Assembly (NCBI GenBank): GCA_045603305.1
Contig: JAZULV010000064.1
Span: 1-6,854 of the forward strand
Direction: 5' to 3'
Source of the DNA: JAFRXK01 sp045603305
GTDB taxonomy: Bacteria > Bacillota > Clostridia > Lachnospirales > Lachnospiraceae
Length of the DNA stretch: 6,854 nucleotides
Positions 1 to 5,567 of the stretch are shown piece after piece; positions within the stretch are counted from its first letter, which is position 1, and each line of letters starts with the position of its first letter. The notes below the pieces were generated by a model. The model did not search any database and was not told the DNA's origin. It was given only the letters and a program-made list of their open reading frames with translations. The position numbers and the translations under genes are program-made.

Positions 1-63
1 TTTTAATAATTAAAATAAAATAAGATACAGAGCATCTACATTATTCTTTATTATTTCTCACGT
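1..63 (-). terminator. Possible weak terminator after the permease gene
   Basis: Downstream of the permease stop, the minus strand has a small stem AGATG-CTCTG-TATCT (37-23) followed by a U-rich tail TATTTTATTTTAATT, preceded by an A-rich stretch. The stem is short and AT-rich, so termination here is uncertain, and the operon could continue beyond the window. Confidence 0.3.
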
Positions 64-1335
64 CTACTCATACCTTAAAGCGTCTATCGGATTAAGATTT
101 GAAGCTTTCATTGAAGGAATCAGTCCGAAAACTATACCTATTACCATAGAAAATACTACAGAAATAATTATAGACGGTACACTTATTGCAACCGGTGCTG
201 TGGTAACAGCTGAAAATACGTAAGCAAGTATTATTCCGCATAATACACCTATTATACCGCCTATGCTTGTAAGCACTGCTGCCTCTGTAAGGAACTGAAA
301 CAGTATTCTGCGTTTTCTGGCTCCCAAGGCTTTCTTAAGGCCTATCTCCCTTGTTCTCTCGGTTACCGATACAAGCATTATATTCATAACACCGATACCA
401 CCTACAATAAGTGATATGCCTGCAATCCAGATAAGCTGCTGGTTCGCCGCCGCGCTTAACTGCTGTATCTGGGTTGCCTGTTCAAGCAAGTCATGACTCT
501 TATACTCTACACTCATATCAGAACTCATGTAATCTGTGCTCGTAATATAACTATTGAGTATCTGTGCTGTATTCCTGCCCGCCTTTGTCATGTCATCTGT
601 GCTTGTCGCCCGTACTACCACATTCTGCGGTTCATCATACTGGTATATCATCGGCCATGCGGCATCCGGAACAAATATATTGCCACTTGTATAATCTGAA
701 TTATATGTATAATAATCCTCTATTGAATTTATTACAGGCTCATATTCTGAAACCTTATCTGCAATGCCTATAACAACAAATGGCTCGCCTTTTAAATCTA
801 TCGTCTTTCCAATAGGGTCTTCTCCCTGAAACAGGCTTGATGCCGAAGTATCATCGAGTATTACCACTTTTCTAAATGATGAATAATCGCTACCGGTAAA
901 ACCTCTGCCCTTTTTAATAACATATCCGCAAACATCAAAATAATTATTGTCAATGCCTGATATTACTGCGCCGGAAAGACTTGTTGAACCATAGTAAACA
1001 CCATCATATGTATTACGAAACAAATATGCTGAGGCTGCTTCAACTCCATCAGCTTCACATATTTCACTTAATACAGCTTTAGTAACCACAGGAATTCCTT
1101 CGGGTATTCCATTATACTCCATCTCATAATTCCAGTCGCCTTCGAATAATTCTACTTTTACTGTATTATTTCCTGAGCCGATTAAATTTTGCTTAATCTG
1201 TTCATTACTTCCCTTGATTGATGAAACAATTGTAATTATTGATGCAATACCAATAATAATACCGAGCATTGTAAGAAATGAACGTAGCTTATGTGCCCAT
1301 ATTCCCTTAAATGAAAGTCCTATATTCTCTAACAT
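64..1335 (-). CDS. MacB/FtsX-type ABC transporter permease
   Basis: Integral-membrane subunit of a MacAB-like exporter, expected to couple ATP hydrolysis by the operon's ATPase to movement of a substrate out of or away from the membrane. The 423-residue product has the full MacB plan without a fused ATPase: an N-terminal helix (about residues 19-39), a large extracytoplasmic domain (about 41-295), then three helices (about 301-323, 348-376, 386-408). The segment ERTREIGLKKALGAR (326-340), between helices 2 and 3, is the typical FtsX-family cytoplasmic loop that contacts the ATPase, and the end PIDALRYE is the usual family C-terminus. ATG was chosen because AGGAGG lies 7 nt upstream; that site overlaps the TAG of the preceding adaptor gene, 11 nt away. 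It is the last gene of the operon. Closest known role by architecture is YknZ of Bacillus or MacB; LolC/E-like or bacitracin-type permeases differ in topology. The substrate is unknown. Confidence 0.93.
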   Translation of the reverse strand: MLENIGLSFKGIWAHKLRSFLTMLGIIIGIASIITIVSSIKGSNEQIKQNLIGSGNNTVKVELFEGDWNYEMEYNGIPEGIPVVTKAVLSEICEADGVEAASAYLFRNTYDGVYYGSTSLSGAVISGIDNNYFDVCGYVIKKGRGFTGSDYSSFRKVVILDDTSASSLFQGEDPIGKTIDLKGEPFVVIGIADKVSEYEPVINSIEDYYTYNSDYTSGNIFVPDAAWPMIYQYDEPQNVVVRATSTDDMTKAGRNTAQILNSYITSTDYMSSDMSVEYKSHDLLEQATQIQQLSAAANQQLIWIAGISLIVGGIGVMNIMLVSVTERTREIGLKKALGARKRRILFQFLTEAAVLTSIGGIIGVLCGIILAYVFSAVTTAPVAISVPSIIISVVFSMVIGIVFGLIPSMKASNLNPIDALRYE

Positions 1336-1346
1336 ACTCTGTCCTC

Positions 1347-3041
1347 CTAGTAATACATGCCGCTGTCATCTACAACGACTAATGCACCTTCTTTTACATT
1401 CTTACCATAAGGGAACGCAATATAATCAGATTCAAACAGTCCCTCAAATATCTCTATTGCATAACCGTCCATTACTCTGCCGGTTTTTACCGGTTGCTTT
1501 TTAAGCCTGCCATCAGCACCCACTATATATGTATAATGTATTCCGTTTTCCTCGCGTACATATGCTTTATCAATATATAATGTACCACTTTCTGACTTGT
1601 TCGACACTAAAGTAATATCAACACTATCATATTCATTTAGTTTTGCACCTTCTATAACAAGCACGGTGAATTTGTAATAGGATTCGCTCTGACTGCTGTA
1701 ATTTGCATATTCGTCATCTGCCATATCAGAAACCTCTATAACCACACCATCATAAACATCACCTGTAAAATATGACATTATCGAAGCTTTTTGTCCCACA
1801 CTTATACTGCCTAAACTGTTTTCACCAATATGACCTTCAACAAAAGTTCCGCACTCAGAGGATATCGTCATAATAGGTTTATTTTCAGAAGCAGCAGCAC
1901 TTTCATCAATTATCTCTCCAACAACACCATTAACTGTACTTAACAGAACTCCGTCTGTAAGCTTATTCTTAAGTCTTTGGTATTCCAGCTCGGCTGCCCT
2001 TCTGTCATATCCCAGACTTACTAACTCGCTTTCAGCAGCTCTTATCTCTCTGTCAAGCTCATCTTTAGTCATTCCATCAGGTATTGGTTCATCTATAATC
2101 GGTTCGTCTATAATCGGTTCATCTATAATCGGTTCGTCTATAATCGGTTCATCTGTAATCGGCTCATCCGGCTCTGTCTCATCTGCATTAGTTTCCGGTT
2201 CTGTAGGTAATGTTTCCTCCGGAACAGGCTCCTCAGTTACAGCCTCCATAACATCCCTGCCGTTAAAAGTCCATGTGTATAAAACATCTGCAGAATTTTC
2301 ATCCGCTACAACTTCTATCTCACATACACACTTATCAGCAACTGCCTTAGTAATAAAACTGCTCTCTATTACCGCTCCGATTATAATTCTGAAACAAAAT
2401 GGTGACTCATCAGTACCAATGCCTTTGTATGCTGCAGACATATCATCTAACGCACTAAGTACCGGAATACTTTCTTCTGTTACTCCTTCACTAACACTCT
2501 CAGTACTTTCACTTAACTCTGCTAATGGTATGTTACTGTATACAACTGTTGCGGCCAATACAGCATAATCATTAGCAGAACCATTTGACATTAATGCAAT
2601 ACCATTCTCTCCGGAAATATCGCCTGCATCTGCTATCACATTAGTATTTCTAAGCGTAACAAGTCTTTTTCGCAACGCTTCCATTCTCAAATCAATTGTC
2701 TGTATATCATTTTCCTTAAGCTGCAGCTGAAGATTAAGAAGGGTCGTATCATACTTAATAATCGGTGTTCCTATGGCTACCACATCGCCTTCATTAACCA
2801 GCAGCTCCTTTATTGTTAATGCTGAATCATAATAAACACTTTGTGTTCTTCCTTTAGTAACAGTACCAAATAATGAACCATTGTATGCAGGATCTCCATA
2901 CCAGCTGTTATTAATAGACGAAACTGATATAACACTTACAGGATTCTTTCTCATTGAATTCCACCTGTATACAAACAGTCCGCCGGTAATTAAACATATA
3001 GTCAATACAATACTGACTATAGAAATAATAATCTTCTTCAT
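1347..3041 (-). CDS. HlyD/MacA-like membrane-fusion adaptor 2, with large insertion at the hairpin tip
   Basis: Extracytoplasmic adaptor of the exporter, anchored by an N-terminal helix (about residues 4-25). Order of parts: first lipoyl half-motif (about 66-98, with VNEGDVVAIGTPI), first coiled-coil helix (about 100-133), insertion (about 135-322), second helix (about 324-361), second lipoyl half (about 363-395), beta-barrel (about 398-480), and membrane-proximal domain (about 485-560). Typical adaptors of this class have only a short turn between the two helices; here about 190 residues are inserted. The insertion holds a small domain with KGIGTDESPFCF at 206-217, then an acidic Thr/Glu/Pro stretch, then DEPII repeats (about 292-320). 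At 564 residues it is far longer than a usual MacA (about 370-400). ATG overlaps the TAA of the ATPase gene (TAATG) with an AAGGGG-type ribosome binding site about 8 nt upstream, suggesting translational coupling. The function of the insertion is unknown; contact with cell wall or a partner is inference. Confidence 0.88.
   Translation of the reverse strand: MKKIIISIVSIVLTICLITGGLFVYRWNSMRKNPVSVISVSSINNSWYGDPAYNGSLFGTVTKGRTQSVYYDSALTIKELLVNEGDVVAIGTPIIKYDTTLLNLQLQLKENDIQTIDLRMEALRKRLVTLRNTNVIADAGDISGENGIALMSNGSANDYAVLAATVVYSNIPLAELSESTESVSEGVTEESIPVLSALDDMSAAYKGIGTDESPFCFRIIIGAVIESSFITKAVADKCVCEIEVVADENSADVLYTWTFNGRDVMEAVTEEPVPEETLPTEPETNADETEPDEPITDEPIIDEPIIDEPIIDEPIIDEPIPDGMTKDELDREIRAAESELVSLGYDRRAAELEYQRLKNKLTDGVLLSTVNGVVGEIIDESAAASENKPIMTISSECGTFVEGHIGENSLGSISVGQKASIMSYFTGDVYDGVVIEVSDMADDEYANYSSQSESYYKFTVLVIEGAKLNEYDSVDITLVSNKSESGTLYIDKAYVREENGIHYTYIVGADGRLKKQPVKTGRVMDGYAIEIFEGLFESDYIAFPYGKNVKEGALVVVDDSGMYY
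2086..2160 (-). repeat. 15-bp in-frame tandem repeat encoding DEPII units
   Basis: Five consecutive 15-bp units, plus-strand consensus ggttcatctataatc, lie inside the adaptor 2 gene and encode an Asp-Glu-Pro-Ile-Ile motif. Units alternate between tca and tcg at position 4-6 (a silent GAT/GAC change), so 2086-2115 and 2116-2145 are identical 30-bp blocks; the fifth unit (2146-2160) has one coding change, giving DEPIT. A decayed unit follows at 2161-2175. Because the unit is a multiple of three, copy-number changes would lengthen or shorten the linker without a frameshift. Confidence 0.95.
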
Positions 3042-3727
3042 TACTCTACCCCTTTTTGTGCATTCTCTGTTAATATTCCGTCACGTATCAATACTTTACG
3101 GGTGGCATAAGATGCAACCTCCGAATCATGGGTTATCATTACTATAGTCATGCCCTCCTTGTTCAGCCTGTCAAACAGTTCCATAACCTGCTGCCCCGAA
3201 GCAGTATCTAAAGCTCCGGTAGGCTCATCGGCTAATAATATCTTTGGGTTAGTAACTATAGCTCTGGCGATTGCAACCCTCTGCTTCTGTCCACCGGACA
3301 ACTGGGTAGGCATGAAATTCATTCTATCGCCCAGACCAACCTTTTCAAGTGCCTCCGCAGCCCTTCTTTTACGTTCTTTTCTTGACACGCCTGCATACAA
3401 TAACGGCAGACACACATTATCAAGTGCAGTCTCTCTTGGAAGCAGATTAAAATTCTGAAAAACAAATCCAATGCTTTTATTTCTGATTGAAGATAAAGTT
3501 TCATCATTCTCATTTATAATAGTATGTCCGTCGAATTTAAATTCCCCTGATGTAGGTACATCTAAAAGACCTATTATATTCATAAGAGTAGTCTTTCCTG
3601 AACCGGAAGGACCCATAACTGCTACATATTCACCTTCTTCAACATGAAAAGTAACATCTTTAAGTACCGGTACTAAAAGTTTTCCCTGATCGTAGTTTTT
3701 GTAAATATGGTTCAGTTCAAGAATCAT
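3041..3727 (-). CDS. ABC transporter ATP-binding protein, MacB/LolD/YknY type
   Basis: Cytoplasmic ATPase of the exporter, 228 residues, the standard length for the stand-alone MacB/LolD class. All catalytic motifs are present and intact: Walker A GPSGSGKT (39-46), Q-loop Gln91 in FVFQNFNLLP, signature LSGGQ (143-147), Walker B ILLADEP (163-169) with catalytic Glu168, D-loop ALD (172-174) and switch His200 in MITHD. It should dimerise and act on the permease encoded two genes downstream. Its start overlaps the TGA of adaptor 1 (ATGA, 4 bp), with GGGGAGG 7 nt upstream, and its stop overlaps the start of adaptor 2 by one base. The fold and class are certain; the exported molecule is not determined by this subunit. 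Confidence 0.96.
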   Translation of the reverse strand: MILELNHIYKNYDQGKLLVPVLKDVTFHVEEGEYVAVMGPSGSGKTTLMNIIGLLDVPTSGEFKFDGHTIINENDETLSSIRNKSIGFVFQNFNLLPRETALDNVCLPLLYAGVSRKERKRRAAEALEKVGLGDRMNFMPTQLSGGQKQRVAIARAIVTNPKILLADEPTGALDTASGQQVMELFDRLNKEGMTIVMITHDSEVASYATRKVLIRDGILTENAQKGVE

Positions 3728-5169
3728 TCCTGCACCTCCCCATCTTCTTCTGCTTCAGATTCTGACTCCTCTGCTTCTGATGATTCTTCCACAATCACGT
3801 TGCCGTCTTTATCATAATAAGTCATATTACCCTGGTTATCACATACAGAAATAAGGTTACCGTCTGCATCATACTCATACAATATCCCGGTTGCCTCATC
3901 ATAATAATATGTATTATTGTCTTCACTTAAATAATCATCAGCACCGAAATTATCTTCACGATAATATATACTGTCATCAACAGTATTGCCTGTGTCCTTT
4001 ATAGCGGTTGCTCCCACCTTGCAATACTGTGAAGGATATGAAATATAATCCGAACCACTCAAACCATCGATTATCTCATAACACCCTGTAACAGTGTTGT
4101 ATGTGCCAAGTGTAACTTTACGCTTCTCAAGCAAATTATTCTTATCAAGCGCCCATACATATGGTTCATCTTCATCCTGCACAATAAAACTTTCCATAAG
4201 GCTTATTGAATCGCCCGGCATATACTGTCCTACATCCGGCTCAATATACACATGCTGTCCAATCAGAAGATTATCGCTGTTATCCAGTTTTATGTAAAAA
4301 GCGTAGTTTGAAGCTGATTCACCGGTATCACCGCCATAATAATACATATCATTATTGTCGTCCACGGTGCTTTCGGTATCTATCTCTTCAATAACACCTG
4401 TCCAGACTGAATCATCTACTCGTGAATACACAAGCACTTCCATGTCTTCGTATATGTCATAAACATTCTGCTCTGAAATCTTTCCCTTAATGCGGAAGTC
4501 CCCGGTTGCAACTATACTTATAAATGCATCTGATGAACCCATGCCATACAGGTCTTCACCCGGAGTTTCATTGATTTCTTTTACTACACCACCGGCAGTA
4601 CTTGTAACCACTGCTGTATTTATGGATTCAGTAAGATTGCTTATCTCAAGGTCTTTAACCTTAATATCATACTCAGCCTGCTGCACAGCAGACTGAAGAG
4701 TAAGTATCTCAGCAGTATAACTTAACTTGTCATCTTCCGAAGCACTTTTCTTTTCTTTCTCAAGCTGCTCTATCTGTTCATTTGAAGTCTGTAATGAAGT
4801 CTTAAGTCTTTCTATTTCCAAGTTCGCCTCAGCAAGCTTAAGGCTAAGCTCATCGATATCATACTCAAAAAGCGGAGTCCCCTCTTCTACTACGTCTCCT
4901 ACTTCTACAAAAATGGTCTTTACTGTTTTATCTGCATCTAATTTAATATCAATCGACTTCTGGGTTTCAACTACACCAGTATATCTGTTTACAGAGCCCA
5001 GGCCGCCATAATTCATAATAGTTTCAACGGTATCTGCATAAACTACTGATTTGCCTGAAGAACCACTAAACTTATCTTTCAAAACAAGCACCGTCGTTAT
5101 CACAGCAACAACTGCAAGAATTGCAATCGCCATTATGATTATCATTTTTTTAGAAAACATCTTTTTCAT
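3724..5169 (-). CDS. HlyD/MacA-like membrane-fusion adaptor 1, with acidic Tyr-rich C-terminal tail
   Basis: First gene of the exporter operon, encoding an extracytoplasmic adaptor of 481 residues. A basic N-terminus and one membrane helix (about 9-30) anchor it. Then come the first lipoyl half (about 70-104, FVEVGDVVEEGTPLFEYD), an uninterrupted coiled-coil hairpin rich in Glu/Lys/Leu (about 105-185), the second lipoyl half (about 187-222, STAGGVVKEI), beta-barrel (about 224-312) and membrane-proximal domain (about 320-392). From about residue 395 to the end there is an extra tail rich in Asp, Glu and Tyr, with DADGN and DKDGN motifs and a final Ser/Glu run; MacA and YknX proteins normally end before this. 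ATG at 5169 is preferred over the ATG three codons inside because GGGAGG sits 8 nt upstream of it. A strong promoter lies about 50 nt upstream. It is paired with a second, different adaptor in the same operon. Confidence 0.92.
   Translation of the reverse strand: MKKMFSKKMIIIMAIAILAVVAVITTVLVLKDKFSGSSGKSVVYADTVETIMNYGGLGSVNRYTGVVETQKSIDIKLDADKTVKTIFVEVGDVVEEGTPLFEYDIDELSLKLAEANLEIERLKTSLQTSNEQIEQLEKEKKSASEDDKLSYTAEILTLQSAVQQAEYDIKVKDLEISNLTESINTAVVTSTAGGVVKEINETPGEDLYGMGSSDAFISIVATGDFRIKGKISEQNVYDIYEDMEVLVYSRVDDSVWTGVIEEIDTESTVDDNNDMYYYGGDTGESASNYAFYIKLDNSDNLLIGQHVYIEPDVGQYMPGDSISLMESFIVQDEDEPYVWALDKNNLLEKRKVTLGTYNTVTGCYEIIDGLSGSDYISYPSQYCKVGATAIKDTGNTVDDSIYYREDNFGADDYLSEDNNTYYYDEATGILYEYDADGNLISVCDNQGNMTYYDKDGNVIVEESSEAEESESEAEEDGEVQE
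3727..3990 (-). other. Acidic C-terminal tail of adaptor 1 with DxDGN-like repeats
   Basis: Roughly the last 87 codons of adaptor 1 lie outside the conserved adaptor fold. Within them, DEATGILYEYD, DADGNLISV, DNQGNMTYYD and DKDGNVIVEE form three to four loosely repeated units of about 10-12 residues that resemble YD-type repeats and Asp-rich calcium loops. The tail ends in a low-complexity Glu/Ser segment. A binding role is inference from composition only. Confidence 0.6.
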
Positions 5170-5177
5170 TCTTTCTT

Positions 5178-5183
5178 CCTCCC
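5178..5183 (-). promoter_or_regulatory. Ribosome binding site of adaptor 1 gene
   Basis: GGGAGG on the minus strand, 8 nt upstream of ATG 5169. It decides between this ATG and a second in-frame ATG at 5160, which would be 17 nt away and too far. Confidence 0.85.
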
Positions 5184-5200
5184 ATCAGGTATAAATACCA

Positions 5201-5248
5201 ACTTCTGTATGTTTTACATGGTATTATACCATCATATAGTACTTCTGT
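5201..5248. repeat. 8-bp direct repeats flanking the promoter core
   Basis: ACTTCTGT (plus strand) occurs at 5201-5208 and again at 5241-5248, exactly 40 bp apart, close to four helical turns. One copy touches the -35 box and start of the spacer; the other lies about 8-15 nt downstream of the predicted transcription start. Spacing on the same DNA face suggests a pair of regulator half-sites; chance is possible because each copy is only 8 bp. Confidence 0.4.
5218..5232. promoter_or_regulatory. Perfect palindrome covering the -10 box
   Basis: ATGGTAT-T-ATACCAT is a perfect 7-bp inverted repeat around one central base, and the TATAAT box lies wholly inside it. It reaches almost to the predicted start site. 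It could be a repressor operator; it may also simply be the extended -10 (TGGTATAAT) with a chance mirror image. Confidence 0.45.
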
Positions 5249-5251
5249 CCA
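5223..5251 (-). promoter_or_regulatory. Strong sigma-A-type promoter of the exporter operon, extended -10
   Basis: On the minus strand, TGGACA (5251-5246; five of six to TTGACA), an exact 17-bp spacer and TATAAT (5228-5223; perfect), preceded by TG in the TGn arrangement of an extended -10. The predicted transcription start is near 5216, giving a leader of about 47 nt before the ATG of adaptor 1. This is the only clear consensus promoter in the window, and it separates the exporter operon from the lipoprotein unit. Confidence 0.85.
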
Positions 5252-5258
5252 TCTTCGC

Positions 5259-5279
5259 CAGCATTTCTCTAAATTGCTG
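5259..5279. promoter_or_regulatory. Imperfect dyad just upstream of the -35 box
   Basis: CAGCATTT-CTCT-AAATTGCTG: eight pairs with one bulged base, centred about 53 nt upstream of the predicted transcription start. That is where activators that contact RNA polymerase often bind. No regulator gene is in the window to link to it. Confidence 0.35.
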
Positions 5280-5334
5280 AGTCTATATTTTAAATTAAAC
5301 CTCAATAAATTTCCAATCAAATTCGGTTAAAATA
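5280..5334. other. AT-rich spacer between hairpin and promoter region
   Basis: A very AT-rich stretch with no open reading frame of note and no recognised motif. It could act as UP-element-like DNA, but it lies more than 60 nt from the predicted start and I see no specific support. Confidence 0.4.
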
Positions 5335-5393
5335 GGAGCGCATACGCTTTTTAAGCAGACATATATCCGCTAATAAAAAACGTCCACGCTCCC
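5335..5393 (-). terminator. Long hairpin, probable terminator of the lipoprotein unit
   Basis: The minus-strand RNA begins 15 nt after the stop of the C-terminal remnant and folds into one long hairpin. It has a base GGAGCG/CGCTCC, then ACGTTTTTTA pairing with TAAAAAGCGT, then an inner stem AGCGGAT/GTCTGCT with a small loop and a two-base bulge. Several pairs are G-U on the minus strand but would be C-A mismatches on the plus strand, so the structure fits an RNA read in the minus direction. TATTTT follows the stem. Its place between two transcription units fits a terminator, although the stem is longer and the U-tract weaker than usual. Alternatives are a decayed inverted-repeat element or a regulatory RNA structure. 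Confidence 0.55.
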
Positions 5394-5407
5394 TTATCGT
5401 CAATATA

Positions 5408-5566
5408 TTAATTTCTTATTGGCAGCTCAGTCCACTCATGGTTGCCGGTGCCTATCCGGTCTTTATCCAATAATATATATCCGTCAGAAACACTTCTATA
5501 CAGATAATCTCTACGGGTGTCGATTAACTTTACTTTCTGTATAAAATCATACCTACACACAATCAT
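5408..5566 (-). pseudogene. C-terminal remnant of a second propeller lipoprotein (last blade and tail)
   Basis: A 52-codon minus-strand reading frame (ATG 5566, TAA 5408) begins one base after the TAG of the lipoprotein gene and in another frame. Its end, DKDRIGTGNHEWTEL, matches DKSQLGTENHEWTEL (residues 375-389) of that gene at 11 of 15 positions. Upstream, RRDYLYRS and the following DGY align with KDCIFFS and GW of the same last blade, with small gaps. The piece therefore looks like the last blade and C-terminal tail of a paralogue whose front is missing. It has no signal peptide, and only a weak AGG precedes the ATG, so it is probably not an independent protein. Translation by re-initiation (TAG-T-ATG) cannot be excluded. 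The unequal identity argues for an old paralogue or replaced tail rather than a fresh duplication. Confidence 0.7.
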
Positions 5567-5567
5567 A

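Noticed and set aside
493..773. Plus-strand reading frames opposite the permease gene
   Set aside because: They lie fully inside a well-supported gene, have no ribosome binding site or recognisable domain, and read as low-complexity shadow peptides.
2086..2160. CRISPR-like or regulatory direct repeats
   Set aside because: The units are contiguous without spacers, are in frame, and encode a regular peptide, so they are a coding minisatellite.
2275..2568. Plus-strand frame opposite adaptor 2
   Set aside because: Ser/Thr-rich antisense shadow of the acidic insertion; no start signals or family resemblance.
3319..3513. Minus-strand 64-residue frame inside the ATPase gene
   Set aside because: It overlaps the intact ATPase in another frame, with no ribosome binding site or domain.
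4727..5011. Plus-strand Ser-rich frame opposite adaptor 1
   Set aside because: Antisense of Glu/Lys coiled-coil codons gives Ser/Phe-rich peptides; composition explains it.
5335..5393. Riboswitch or tRNA
   Set aside because: The structure is a single long hairpin without multi-helix junction or known conserved bases, and it lies at the end of a unit, too far from the next start and upstream of that operon's promoter.
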